36,541 nucleotides of DNA from Bauldia sp. (GCF_020442045.1 NZ_JAGRLA010000081.1:1-36541), one strand, 5' to 3'; numbered from the stretch's first letter, positions 19,780-28,268 are shown. The notes: generated from the letters alone by a model not told the origin. Translations and numbers: made by a program.

Positions 19780-21672
19780 TCAGGCCTGGGCCGCCTCGAG
19801 ATCGGCCGAAAGCCTGAGCCAGAGGTCTTCCGCCTCGTCCAGCGCCCTGGTCGCGTCGGACCGGGCACGGGCATGCTCGGCCGCGGCCGCGCCGTCGCCG
19901 TCGCCGTCGTACAGCGCCCCGTCAGCCAGCCGACCGTCGAGGGCTTGAATCTCTTTCTGAAGATTCGAGACCAGGGATTCGGTTTCCTTGATCCTTTTGC
20001 GAAGCGCCGCCGTCTCGCCACGCCGCGCGGCGGCGCTGCGCCGCCGGTCCTGTGCGACGGTCTTGCGGTTCTGCGGCGCCTCGTCGGAACGTGTCTTCTT
20101 TTTTCGCGGCCCCTCGACGACCAGACGCCGGTAGTCGGCGATGTCGCCGTCGAAGGGCTCGGTCGTTCCGTCGGCGACCAGCCAGAGCCGGTCGGCGGAG
20201 GCCTCGATGAGATGCTGGTCGTGGGTGATCAGGATAACCGCGCCGGAATAGTTGGCCAGCGCGTGGACAAGCGCTTCCCGGCTGTCGATGTCGAGATGGT
20301 TGGTCGGCTCGTCGAGGATCAGCAGATGCGCGCCGTCGAAGGTCGCGAGCCCAAGCAGGAGGCGAGCCTTCTCGCCGCCCGACAGGCTACGCGCCGGCGT
20401 ATCCATCTTGGTCTTGACGAAGCCCATCGCGCCGACACGGGCGCGGACCCGCGCCTCTGTCGCGTCCGGCATCAGTTCGCGGACATGGTCATAGGCCGTC
20501 TGTTCGGGCTTCAGCTCGTCGAGCTGATGCTGGGCGAAATAGGCGACCCGCATGTTGTGGACGCGCTTCATACGGCCAGCGAACGGCGCCAGCCGCCCGG
20601 CGATCAGCTTGGCGAAGGTCGACTTGCCATTGCCGTTGGCGCCGAGCAGGGCGATCCGGTCGTCGTCATCGATCCTGAGATCGAGACGGGTGAGGACCGG
20701 CCGGTCGGGCTCGTAGCCGACCGAGACATCCTCCATCGCGACGATCGGCGGCGACAGCTTCTTCGGCGGCTCAGGGAAGGAGAAGGGAAGGAGGGTGGAA
20801 TCGGCGAGCACCGTGATCGGCTGGAGCTTCGCCAGGGCCTTCAGCCGCGACTGGGCCTGCCGCGCCCTCGACGCCTTGGAGCGAAACCGCTCGACGAAGG
20901 CTTCCATGTGGCGGCGCTGGTCTTCCTGCTTCTTCTTCAGCTTGAGCTGGAGCGCCTGCTGCTCGCGCCGCTGCCGGTCGAACTGGTCATAGCCGCCGCG
21001 ATAGTGGGTGAGCTTGCCGGCATCGAGATGGACGATGCCGTCGACCGCCTTGTTGAGCAGGTCGCGGTCATGGCTGATCAGGAGGACGCTGCGCGGATAA
21101 CGGGCGAGATAGCTCTCCAGCCAGATCGTGCCTTCAAGGTCGAGGTAGTTGGTCGGCTCGTCGAGGAGCAGCAGGTCCGGCTCGGCGAACAGCACCGCGG
21201 CGAGGGCGACGCGCATCCGCCAGCCGCCCGACAGCGCCGAGCATGGGCCGGCCTGGGTCGCCCCGTCGAAGCCGAGCCCGGAGAGGATGATGGCGGCGCG
21301 CGCTTCCGCCGAGTGCGCATCGATATCGGCGAGCCGGGTCTGGATGTCGGCGATGCGATGGGGATCGGTGGCGGTTTCCGCTTCCTCGATGAGCGCCGCC
21401 CGCTCGGTATCGGCTGCGAGCACCACGTCGATCAGGGCGTCATCGCTGCCCGGCGCTTCCTGGGCGACCTGGCCGATCCGGGTGCGCTTCGGCATCATCA
21501 CCGCTCCGGTCTCCGGAGCGATTTCGCCGGTGATCAGCTTGAACAGTGTGGTCTTGCCGGCGCCGTTCGGCCCGACCAGGCCGGTTTTCGTCCCTTCGGG
21601 CAGGGCAACCGTCGCGTGGTCGAAAAGGAGGCGGGGTCCGATCCGATATGTGAGGTCGTTGATGTGAAGCAT
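19780..21672 (-). CDS. ABC-F family ribosome-associated ATPase
   Basis: The 630-residue protein has two ATP-binding cassettes and no membrane segments, the ABC-F layout of factors that act on the ribosome. Cassette 1 has GPNGAGKTT (34-42), an LSGGW signature (147-151) and DEPTNYLD (171-178). Cassette 2 has GANGNGKST (344-352), LSGGE (430-434) and DEPTNHLD (454-461). A basic helical linker (about 233-282) sits between them. A Lys/Arg-rich coiled-coil domain (about 515-625) closes the protein, as in Uup or YheS. The exact subfamily is not certain. No clear Shine-Dalgarno sequence precedes the start at 21672. Confidence 0.92.
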   Translation of the reverse strand: MLHINDLTYRIGPRLLFDHATVALPEGTKTGLVGPNGAGKTTLFKLITGEIAPETGAVMMPKRTRIGQVAQEAPGSDDALIDVVLAADTERAALIEEAETATDPHRIADIQTRLADIDAHSAEARAAIILSGLGFDGATQAGPCSALSGGWRMRVALAAVLFAEPDLLLLDEPTNYLDLEGTIWLESYLARYPRSVLLISHDRDLLNKAVDGIVHLDAGKLTHYRGGYDQFDRQRREQQALQLKLKKKQEDQRRHMEAFVERFRSKASRARQAQSRLKALAKLQPITVLADSTLLPFSFPEPPKKLSPPIVAMEDVSVGYEPDRPVLTRLDLRIDDDDRIALLGANGNGKSTFAKLIAGRLAPFAGRMKRVHNMRVAYFAQHQLDELKPEQTAYDHVRELMPDATEARVRARVGAMGFVKTKMDTPARSLSGGEKARLLLGLATFDGAHLLILDEPTNHLDIDSREALVHALANYSGAVILITHDQHLIEASADRLWLVADGTTEPFDGDIADYRRLVVEGPRKKKTRSDEAPQNRKTVAQDRRRSAAARRGETAALRKRIKETESLVSNLQKEIQALDGRLADGALYDGDGDGAAAAEHARARSDATRALDEAEDLWLRLSADLEAAQA

Positions 21673-21990
21673 GGCGGCAGCGTTTTGCCGCGCCGCACAA
21701 GCAAGGGCAAGTGCGATGTTGAAATCAGTGGCCGCCGCGGATAGATGAGGGGCGTCGAAAGAAAGCGAGGGAGCCGGTTTTATGACAGCCATTGTGTGCC
21801 GCCGGGCTGGCGAGCTCGTGCGCGGACTGTCCCGCTAGGGGCCCGAAGAGCGCGTCGACAGGCGGGTGTCACGACAAGGACCCGCTTTTCATCTCGACCA
21901 GCCGGAGCCTGAACCGCGCGCTGCCGACGATCGGCGGCGGGCTGGTGCCTATGCTGCCCCGTGTATCCGGGGCGAACTGGTCGAGACAAG
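21673..21990. other. Divergent gap between ABC-F gene and rsgA
   Basis: This 318-bp region has no convincing gene. It should hold promoters for both flanking genes, but only weak hexamers are seen (for example TTGAAA at 21719). A 6-bp hairpin GCCCCG/CGGGGC (21956-21973) lies 17 bp before the rsgA start. A short open frame on the plus strand from 21792 lacks coding character. Confidence 0.5.
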
Positions 21991-23055
21991 ATGAACACAG
22001 GATCGAACGACCTCGCCGGCTTCGGCTGGTCGAACTTTTTTCAATCGCAGCTGAGCGCGGATGACCATGCCAGGACGGTTCCGGCACGGGTCATCGCCGG
22101 GCATCGCAACGGGCTCGATGTCGCCAACCCCGCATTCACCGAGCGGGTGCCGCTGCTCTCCACCGAACCGGACGACGAGGAGGGGCGGGCGACCGTCGGC
22201 GACTGGCTGCTTCTCGACGAGGGGAGCCATGTTCCGGTCCGGCTCCTCGATCGCAAGACCCTGTTCAAGCGGAAGGCGGCGGGTGTCGACCGCCGGGTGC
22301 AGCTCATCGCCGCCAACGTCGATACGCTGCTGGTCGTGTCGTCCTGCAACCAGGACTTCAATCCCGCCCGTCTCGAGCGCTACCTGGTGCTTGCCCGCGA
22401 TGCGGGGGTGATGCCGGTCATCGTCCTGACCAAGGCCGACCTGACGGACGACGCCGAGCCTTTCCGGCGGACAGCGGAGAAGCTGATGCCGGGGCTGCTG
22501 GTCGAATGCATCGACGCGCGCAGTCGTGCGGGCGTCGCGCCGCTCCTCGAATGGTGCGGCGCGGGCGAGACGGTGGCCCTGGTCGGGTCGTCCGGTGTCG
22601 GCAAGTCGACCCTCGTCAACACGCTGGCCGGGGATACGATCCAGGCAACCCGTGGGATCCGCGAAAGCGACTCGCATGGCCGGCATACGACGACCGGCCG
22701 CTCGCTCCATCGCCTCGATACGGGCGGCTGGCTGCTCGATACGCCGGGCATGCGCGAACTCCAGCTTCTCGACGCGGGGGCCGGGGTCGAGGAGCTCTTC
22801 GGCGATATCCTCGACCTGGCGGCGGATTGCCGGTTTTCGGATTGCCGGCACGAGACCGAGCCCGGCTGCGCGGTCGTGGCGGCTGTGGAGGCCGGGACCC
22901 TGGATGCCGACCGGTTGCAGCGATTCCGCAAGCTCGCCGCCGAGGAAGCCCGGAATTCCGAGGCGATCGCTGACAGGCGGGCACGCGAGAAAACCTTTGG
23001 CAAGCTTGTGAAAGCGGTGATCAAGGAGAAGAAGGGGCGTTGGGAGCGACCTTGA
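21991..23055 (+). CDS. rsgA: Ribosome small subunit-dependent GTPase RsgA
   Basis: RsgA (354 residues) checks late assembly of the 30S decoding centre and leaves on GTP hydrolysis. It shows the circularly permuted GTPase order: G4 TKAD (147-150) comes before the P-loop GSSGVGKST (199-207) and G3 DTPG (250-253). The C-terminal zinc site is Cys280, Cys285, His287 and Cys293, followed by a basic helical tail. An OB-fold domain occupies the N-terminal part. The ATG at 21991 is preferred over a GTG ten codons upstream because the upstream sequence forms a hairpin and is not conserved in character. Confidence 0.95.
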   Translation: MNTGSNDLAGFGWSNFFQSQLSADDHARTVPARVIAGHRNGLDVANPAFTERVPLLSTEPDDEEGRATVGDWLLLDEGSHVPVRLLDRKTLFKRKAAGVDRRVQLIAANVDTLLVVSSCNQDFNPARLERYLVLARDAGVMPVIVLTKADLTDDAEPFRRTAEKLMPGLLVECIDARSRAGVAPLLEWCGAGETVALVGSSGVGKSTLVNTLAGDTIQATRGIRESDSHGRHTTTGRSLHRLDTGGWLLDTPGMRELQLLDAGAGVEELFGDILDLAADCRFSDCRHETEPGCAVVAAVEAGTLDADRLQRFRKLAAEEARNSEAIADRRAREKTFGKLVKAVIKEKKGRWERP

Positions 23056-23070
23056 TGCTGCCCTATAGTG

Positions 23071-23097
23071 ATGGCAACCGGCGTATCCGGTTGCCAT
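23071..23097. repeat. Perfect 11-bp inverted repeat upstream of an exported protein
   Basis: ATGGCAACCGG (23071-23081) and CCGGTTGCCAT (23087-23097) are exact inverse complements separated by CGTAT. It lies 15 bp after the rsgA stop and 30 bp before the next start codon. It may end rsgA transcription (no T-run follows) or act as an operator or leader hairpin for the gene at 23128. Confidence 0.6.
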
Positions 23098-23127
23098 CCG
23101 GGTCAGCCCCGGCAGGGAGGAGATTTC

Positions 23128-23649
23128 ATGAGGACGAGACTGTTACCGGCGTTTGTCGCCCTCGCCGCCCTTGCGGGCCCGGCCGCCGCCCAGACCGCCG
23201 AAGAGGCCGTCGCCTATGCGTTCCTGGGCCTCGCCGATGGCGCCAGGATAGAGCGCTCCGGCACGACGATGGCCTGGGTCGAGTCCGGCTCTTCGCCGGC
23301 CACCTTCGACGGCGAGGTGGTGATCAACGGGCGGAAGGACACGCTCCATTTCACGGTCAAGGCGCTCGAGGATTGCCGATACGAGATCACCCTCGAGGGG
23401 CCCGGTTACCTCGTGCCGGGCGGCAACAGGCTGTTCGGCCGCGTGGACCTGGAGGAGATTGAGGGGGTCACGCTCGCCGCCGACGGGATGACGACCAGGA
23501 TCGACGGGATCGGATTCTGCGAGACCGGGCAACGCAATCCGACCTGCATGTCGATCCCGGGGGCGGATTTCTTTGGTACAGTCGATCCGGAGCGTCACAA
23601 GGAGGCGCTGGCCTTCCTTCGCGAGGAAGTCTGCACGAAAACGAACTGA
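23128..23649 (+). CDS. Exported protein of unknown function with four cysteines
   Basis: I do not recognise the family. The 173-residue product has a clear signal peptide (1-21, ending AGPAAAQ) and GGGAGGAG just before its ATG, which fixes the start. The mature part is predicted to be mostly beta-strand (FDGEVVINGRKDTLHFTVKAL, YEITLEGPGYLV), with cysteines at 83, 131, 140 and 169 that could form two disulfides. No membrane segment follows the signal, so a periplasmic or secreted location is likely. The cupin gene starts 12 bp downstream and is probably cotranscribed. Confidence 0.75.
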   Translation: MRTRLLPAFVALAALAGPAAAQTAEEAVAYAFLGLADGARIERSGTTMAWVESGSSPATFDGEVVINGRKDTLHFTVKALEDCRYEITLEGPGYLVPGGNRLFGRVDLEEIEGVTLAADGMTTRIDGIGFCETGQRNPTCMSIPGADFFGTVDPERHKEALAFLREEVCTKTN

Positions 23650-23661
23650 GGGGAGGCGCAT

Positions 23662-24120
23662 GTGACGGACTGGAAGACCAACGGTGTCAAGGTGATCCCG
23701 GGCGATCAACTCGACGCCAATACGGCCCAGACGCCGGGAATGGACAGGGCCGCCGCGATCAACCTGGCCCGGGTCGGCGCACAGAAGATCTGGGCCGGAA
23801 CCGTGTCGATCAGGCCCGACGCCAAGACCGGAGCCCATCACCACGGCGAGCTCGAAAGCGTCATTTACGTGGTCCGGGGAAAGGCGCGGATGCGCTGGGG
23901 CGAACATCTCGAATACACCGCCGAAGCGGGGCCGGGCGATTTCATCTTCGTGCCGCCCTACGTCCCGCACCAGGAGATCAACGCATCCGCCGACGAGACG
24001 CTGGAATGCGTCCTCGTCCGCAGCGACAACGAGGCGGTGGTGGTCAACCTCGACATAGAACCCGTCGAGAAACCCGAGAAGGTGGCCTGGGTCGATCCGA
24101 TCCATAAGGCCCCTGATTGA
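23662..24120 (+). CDS. Single-domain cupin protein
   Basis: The 152-residue protein is a small cytosolic beta-barrel of the cupin superfamily. Cupin motif 1 appears as GAHHHGELESVIYVVRGKARMRWG, with three histidines and a glutamate for metal binding, and motif 2 as GDFIFVPPYVPHQEIN. Such proteins are often metal-dependent dioxygenases, isomerases or sugar-binding proteins; substrate cannot be inferred. The start is a GTG at 23662 with GGGGAGG upstream; a nearby ATG is out of frame. Confidence 0.88.
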   Translation: MTDWKTNGVKVIPGDQLDANTAQTPGMDRAAAINLARVGAQKIWAGTVSIRPDAKTGAHHHGELESVIYVVRGKARMRWGEHLEYTAEAGPGDFIFVPPYVPHQEINASADETLECVLVRSDNEAVVVNLDIEPVEKPEKVAWVDPIHKAPD

Positions 24121-24191
24121 GCCGTCTTTCGGGGTTTCAATCCGCGCGGTCGTAAAGCATGCTGCGGGCGAATCCGGAGACCCGCGGCGCC

Positions 24192-25319
24192 ATGCTTTCC
24201 CTCATCCGTTCCGAAGCGGCTTTCATTGTAGGTGCGGTCACCACGGTCATCCTGATGACCGTCGGGGCGCCGTGGTTCTACAGGCTCGACAACCCGCTGA
24301 TCCTCATCGGCCTGTTTGTCTGGGTCTTCGTCGTGATGGTGCGGTGCGCCTTCGGGGTGGTCCGTCACGCCGACAGCCTCGCCGAGCTCCTCGGCGAGCC
24401 TTACGGCACCCTGATCCTGACGATCTCGGTGATCGGCATCGAGGTGTCGGTGATCGCCGCGCTGATGCTGAACGGCAACGCCGAGCCGACCCTGGCGCGG
24501 GACACCATGCTGGCCGTGGTGATCATCGTGATGAACGGCATGGTCGGATTGTCGCTTCTGGTCGGCGGCTTCCGTCACAAGGAGCAGGAATACAATCTTC
24601 AGGGTGCGCGGGCTTTTCTCGGCGTATTGCTGACCCTTGCGACCGTGTCGCTCATCCTGCCGAATTTCACCACATCGACACCCGACGGCAGCCTGACGCC
24701 CCTGCAGTCGATCCTCTTCGCGTCGATGACCCTGGCGCTCTACGCCACGTTCCTTGGGCTTCAGACGACCCGGCACCGGGCCTATTTCGACCAGCCGACG
24801 GCGGCGGCCGCCGGCAGCGGCGCGCCGGGCGAGGACGATCACAAGAAGCATCATGACCTCGAGGTGCGAAGCGTGCCGTATCACGCGGTGTTTCTGATCC
24901 TCACTCTCCTGCCGATCGTGTTGCTGTCAAAGAAACTCGCCGCCCTGATCGATTTCGGCCTCGATGCCTTTTCCCTGCCCCATGCGCTTGGCGGTGTGCT
25001 CGTCGCGATCCTGGTCCTGACGCCGGAAGGTGTCGCGGCGCTGAAGGCCGCTGCCCTGAACCACCTCCAGCGCTCGGTGAACATCTGCCTCGGATCGGCG
25101 CTGGCGACGATCAGCCTCACCGTCCCGGCCGTCGTCGCGATCGGCCTCCTGACCGGAACCCATGTCGAGCTCGGGCTCGAGGGCACCGAGATGGTTCTCC
25201 TGATCCTGACCCTGACCCTCAGCATCCTGACCTTCGGCGCCACACGCACCAACATGCTGCAGGGCGCCGTGCACCTCGTCGTCTTCTTCGTCTATTTCGT
25301 CCTGATCTTCGATCCCTGA
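24192..25319 (+). CDS. chaA: ChaA-type calcium/sodium:proton antiporter
   Basis: This 375-residue membrane protein matches the ChaA family, which exchanges cytoplasmic Ca2+, Na+ or K+ for protons. Two homologous halves each carry the acidic exchanger motif: VIGIEVSVIAALML in the first and LTPEGVAALKAA in the second, with SALATISLTVPAV and RTNMLQGAVHL downstream. A His/Asp-rich cytosolic loop (EDDHKKHHD) separates the halves, as in E. coli ChaA. About ten to eleven membrane helices are seen. The start at 24192 has GGAGA eleven bases upstream; an ATG at 24159 would add 11 residues. Confidence 0.9.
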   Translation: MLSLIRSEAAFIVGAVTTVILMTVGAPWFYRLDNPLILIGLFVWVFVVMVRCAFGVVRHADSLAELLGEPYGTLILTISVIGIEVSVIAALMLNGNAEPTLARDTMLAVVIIVMNGMVGLSLLVGGFRHKEQEYNLQGARAFLGVLLTLATVSLILPNFTTSTPDGSLTPLQSILFASMTLALYATFLGLQTTRHRAYFDQPTAAAAGSGAPGEDDHKKHHDLEVRSVPYHAVFLILTLLPIVLLSKKLAALIDFGLDAFSLPHALGGVLVAILVLTPEGVAALKAAALNHLQRSVNICLGSALATISLTVPAVVAIGLLTGTHVELGLEGTEMVLLILTLTLSILTFGATRTNMLQGAVHLVVFFVYFVLIFDP

Positions 25320-25360
25320 CGCCGGGATTCAGGCCGCAGGTGGGGATCGTTTCGGCGACG

Positions 25361-25876
25361 TCAGCCGAGTCCGATGCCGGTCTCGCGCTGGAACATGATC
25401 AGATCCAGCGATGGCATGGCGCCGTTGCCGGCGGCTTCGGTCACCAGGCAGTGCGCCTGGCCGCGATGATGCGTCTGGTGGTTGAAAAAATGCGCCAGGG
25501 CCGGTGACAGCGGCTGGGTGACCTGGCGCGGATTCGTGATGGTGCGATAGGTGAAGGTCGAGGCGATGGCGGGCTCGCTCAGGGTGTCGATGTAGGCGAC
25601 GATCCTGTCGTCTTCCCGGCGCCTCGCCGTCTCGAGGGCGTCGAGCTCGTCGTAGGGAATTTCGTCGAGCCTGGCATGGACGGGGCCGTCACCGGTGAAG
25701 CGATGCATCCAGATACGGTCGGTGACGACCAGATGGTTCAGGGTCCGGTGCAGCGAGCCGAAGAAGGCACCGCGATCGGCCCGGTAGTCGGCATCGGACA
25801 ATGATCGGGCGGCGGCGTAGAGCCGCTGGTTGGCCCAGCGGTTATATTGGGCGAACATCGCAAAATGGGCTTTCAC
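25361..25876 (-). CDS. DinB-family four-helix protein
   Basis: The 171-residue protein belongs to the DinB/YfiT-like fold, a metal-binding helical bundle seen in damage-inducible proteins and thiol transferases. The opening VKAHFAMFAQYNRWANQRLY is typical, and the metal-binding histidines are His48 (LNHL), His133 and His137 (NHQTHHRGQ). The start is a GTG at 25876 with GAGG five bases upstream; the open frame continues far upstream, overlapping the divergent gene, and is rejected. Its substrate thiol is unknown. Confidence 0.9.
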   Translation of the reverse strand: MKAHFAMFAQYNRWANQRLYAAARSLSDADYRADRGAFFGSLHRTLNHLVVTDRIWMHRFTGDGPVHARLDEIPYDELDALETARRREDDRIVAYIDTLSEPAIASTFTYRTITNPRQVTQPLSPALAHFFNHQTHHRGQAHCLVTEAAGNGAMPSLDLIMFQRETGIGLG

Positions 25877-25925
25877 ATTGACCTCGCTTGGTGTGCCGGG
25901 GTCCACAACCCGCTGGAGGAAGGCA

Positions 25926-26420
25926 ATGAATACGCCATTGTCGCGCAAAATCGCCGTTGCCGCGATCTCGCTTGGAATCATGGCGGTCCGTGGTGGCGGC
26001 GCGAGCGCCGACGAAGGCGGGTTCTGCGGCCGGTTCACGCTCGTCGGTGGTGAGAAGGAGGTGGCGTTCGTCGATGAGGGCGCGTCCGGCGCGAGCATCG
26101 GCGATACCCGCGCCGGCTGGCGCATCCTCAACGACGAACAGGGAGAGCCGGTCGGCGAGGTTCATTTCGTCGCGACCGTCACCAGGGTCGCCGCGAGCGG
26201 CGATACCGTGGTCGGCGACTATGTGGTGACGCTGCCGAAGGGCTGGCTGACCGCATCGACCCTCTACACCCGGAGCAGCGCAACCGACGTCAGTCAGCGC
26301 GCCGGCAACGCCAGGCTCGCCGTTACCGGCGGCGTCGGCCTCTATCGCGATGTCGCGGGCGAGATCGAAATCGAGGCGGGCGACCAGCCGCGCTACCTCT
26401 TCGACCTCGACTGCGACTGA
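25926..26420 (+). CDS. Exported allene-oxide-cyclase-like barrel protein
   Basis: The 164-residue product has a signal sequence (about 1-28) and GGAGGAAG before its ATG. The mature part looks like an eight-stranded barrel of the allene oxide cyclase/dirigent type: GRFTLVGGEKE, VGEVHFVATVTRV, VVGDYVVTLPKG and the late ARLAVTGGVGLYRDVAGEIEIE, where the GG.G.Y...G pattern is characteristic. Cys34 and Cys163 lie near the two ends and could be bridged. The fold is an inference from strand and motif pattern; enzymatic activity is not implied. It is divergent from the DinB gene across 49 bp. Confidence 0.65.
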   Translation: MNTPLSRKIAVAAISLGIMAVRGGGASADEGGFCGRFTLVGGEKEVAFVDEGASGASIGDTRAGWRILNDEQGEPVGEVHFVATVTRVAASGDTVVGDYVVTLPKGWLTASTLYTRSSATDVSQRAGNARLAVTGGVGLYRDVAGEIEIEAGDQPRYLFDLDCD

Positions 26421-26443
26421 CGGCGCTTCGGGGCAAGCCCGGC

Positions 26444-27034
26444 TCAGCGGGGACCGATATTGATCAGCTGGACGCGGCGGTTGATCGCGGCGTCCGGATT
26501 GGCCGGATCGGCCGGCTGCTCCTCGCCGACGCCGAGTGCAACGAGCTGGTCGGGCGGCACGCGGAACGTCGTGACCAGCATCTCCATGACCGCCTCGGCG
26601 CGGCGCTGGCTGAGCTTGAGGTTGTAGTCCCGCGATCCCTTGGCGTCGGTGTGGCCGATCACCGCGAAGCGGGAGGTGAGGAGAAGCGGGTGATGGAGGC
26701 CGTCGGCGATAAGGCCGACCGTCTCCCAGGACGAGGGGCGGATCCAGTCGGAATCGAAGTCGAACTCCACCTGGACGGTGAGGTTCGGATACTTGGAAAG
26801 GGCCTGCAGCACCGGCATGGGCCGGGCCGCCGATTCCGTCCCTTCGACCTGGATGCGCTCGAACAGCGCCTTCTGGATCGCGGCGACGTCGAAGCCCGCG
26901 GCCTGCATCGCCGGACCGGTCTCGACCAGGCTGTTGATGATGTCGGCCTCGGTGAGCGTGCCTTGCGCGGAAGCGATGGTGGCGGACAGCAGCAGGCCGG
27001 TTATCGCGACGGCGAAACGATTGGGCTTGATCAT
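26444..27034 (-). CDS. Periplasmic OmpA-domain protein
   Basis: This 196-residue protein has a signal peptide (about 1-24, ending IASAQG), a helical region of about 60 residues, and a C-terminal OmpA-like peptidoglycan-binding domain (about 90-196). The diaminopimelate-binding pattern is seen in GHTDAKGSRDYNLKLSQRRAEAV and NRRVQLINIG. There is no barrel and no lipobox, so it is probably a soluble protein bound to the cell wall. The ATG at 27034 has GGAGA eight bases upstream. It lies 49 bp after the cysteine-rich-repeat gene on the same strand. Confidence 0.88.
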   Translation of the reverse strand: MIKPNRFAVAITGLLLSATIASAQGTLTEADIINSLVETGPAMQAAGFDVAAIQKALFERIQVEGTESAARPMPVLQALSKYPNLTVQVEFDFDSDWIRPSSWETVGLIADGLHHPLLLTSRFAVIGHTDAKGSRDYNLKLSQRRAEAVMEMLVTTFRVPPDQLVALGVGEEQPADPANPDAAINRRVQLINIGPR

Positions 27035-27083
27035 CAACGGTTCTCCGCGAGAACGGGTTTGCGACGGGCTCGGGTGATCGGGA

Positions 27084-27512
27084 TCAGTCCCAACCGGCGT
27101 CGGTCAGGGCCTGTTTGCACTTCTTGGAGACGCCGCGATAGATGTCGGGCCGGATGAGGCAGCGCAGGACGCGGGCATTCCCTTCGCGGAACTCCGAGCA
27201 GTGCCGTCTCGCATCATTGGCGCAAAGCGAGGGTGCCGCCGCCTGGGCCTCGGCGCGTTTCGCGATCAGGTCGAAAACGACCTGGACCGTCGCGATGCAG
27301 TTCGGCGAGACGTCTGCCTTGTGCTTCGCCATGCAGGCCTGGATTGCGCCGCCACCGGGCTTGACGCCGCTGCAGTTGCGCTGGAGATCGGCGCCGCAAG
27401 CCGATGTCAGCGTCCGGATCGCCTGGCCATATCCGATCGTTTCGGCATGGAGGCCCGTCGCGCCCAGGAGGCCGCACAGGGCGAAAATGGCCGCCGCCAT
27501 TCGATTTGCCAT
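27084..27512 (-). CDS. Exported cysteine-rich-repeat protein
   Basis: The 142-residue protein has a signal peptide (1-23, ending GLHAE) and two tandem cysteine-rich repeats resembling the Golgi apparatus protein 1 (GLG1) repeat. Each repeat has the spacing C-x7-C-x12-C followed by C after 11 or 13 residues (CGADLQRNC... and CANDARRHC...), giving eight cysteines in the mature chain and probably four disulfides. GGAGGAG precedes the ATG at 27512. Bacterial members are uncharacterised; a structural or binding role in the periplasm is only inference. Confidence 0.8.
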   Translation of the reverse strand: MANRMAAAIFALCGLLGATGLHAETIGYGQAIRTLTSACGADLQRNCSGVKPGGGAIQACMAKHKADVSPNCIATVQVVFDLIAKRAEAQAAAPSLCANDARRHCSEFREGNARVLRCLIRPDIYRGVSKKCKQALTDAGWD

Positions 27513-27623
27513 CCCAACTCCTCCCGTCTCCCGGCAGCCCGGCATTGCACGGCCAAGCCGATCATGCGCCGTGCCTAGCAGCCATGGCGCGACCCTTCAA
27601 GCGCGCGGCGGCCGGCCGACCGC

Positions 27624-28268
27624 TCAGCCGGTCGTGCCGATCGACTTCAGAGGCTCGACGGAGCCGCGGAACTTCCTCAGCCCAAGTCCCCATTTCGTGA
27701 TGCAATTGGCGGCATCGCCGGCCGTGCCTTCGAGCAGCTGGACACGGGAGCGCTCGACGACATGGATCGCGCCGGCGGTCAGGATCGGAGCGGTCGGCAC
27801 GAAGACGGTGACATAGCGATCGTCTTCATGGGCCGTATCCTCCATGACGAAGCCGAGGACCGCCGTGCCGGGTGCGCCAAGCGTTATCAGGGCCGGATGG
27901 TAGGAATCCTTCTCGGTGGCCATGCCCTTCATCAGGCCGGAAATGATTTCGTAGCCGGGAACGAGATCGCGAATGCGATTCTCGACCTTGGCGAAGGAGA
28001 CCGCACCGATCCGGGTGGTGATCAACAATCCGAACCCGTAGCAGATCGCGACCACCGCAACGATCGCCAGAACCAGCAGCAGGATCAGGTTCAGGACCGG
28101 GTTGGCTCCGAGGTGGGACATCAGCGGCGCCAGCACCTCCTGGAAGACCGAGTAGACCGTGTAGAGGAGGTAGCCGATCGCCAGGATCGGAAGCAGCGCG
28201 ACGGCCCCGAGAATGAGCCGGGTGCGGGTTCGCGCGATGAAGGGCTTCTCGGGCGTTGCATCACTCAT
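27624..28268 (-). CDS. DUF502-like membrane protein
   Basis: The 214-residue protein has two membrane helices (about 17-43 and 58-84) followed by a soluble domain containing GFVMEDTAHED, VTVFVPTAPILTAGAIHVVERSRV and a late ITKWGLGLRKF. This matches the DUF502 layout, including the VFVPT.P...G segment, though the sequence is divergent from typical members. Function is unknown. The start at 28268 (MSDATPEKPF) is chosen over an upstream extension that runs through the katG terminator hairpin. It lies downstream of katG on the same strand. Confidence 0.75.
   Translation of the reverse strand: MSDATPEKPFIARTRTRLILGAVALLPILAIGYLLYTVYSVFQEVLAPLMSHLGANPVLNLILLLVLAIVAVVAICYGFGLLITTRIGAVSFAKVENRIRDLVPGYEIISGLMKGMATEKDSYHPALITLGAPGTAVLGFVMEDTAHEDDRYVTVFVPTAPILTAGAIHVVERSRVQLLEGTAGDAANCITKWGLGLRKFRGSVEPLKSIGTTG

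Noticed and set aside
19873..21744. A 623-codon plus-strand frame opposite the ABC-F gene
   Set aside because: The opposite strand encodes two intact ATP-binding cassettes; the plus-strand frame has low-complexity Gly/Arg/Asp composition and no motif.
21792..22064. A 90-codon frame overlapping the start of rsgA
   Set aside because: No ribosome binding site, no recognisable sequence, and it runs into rsgA in another frame.
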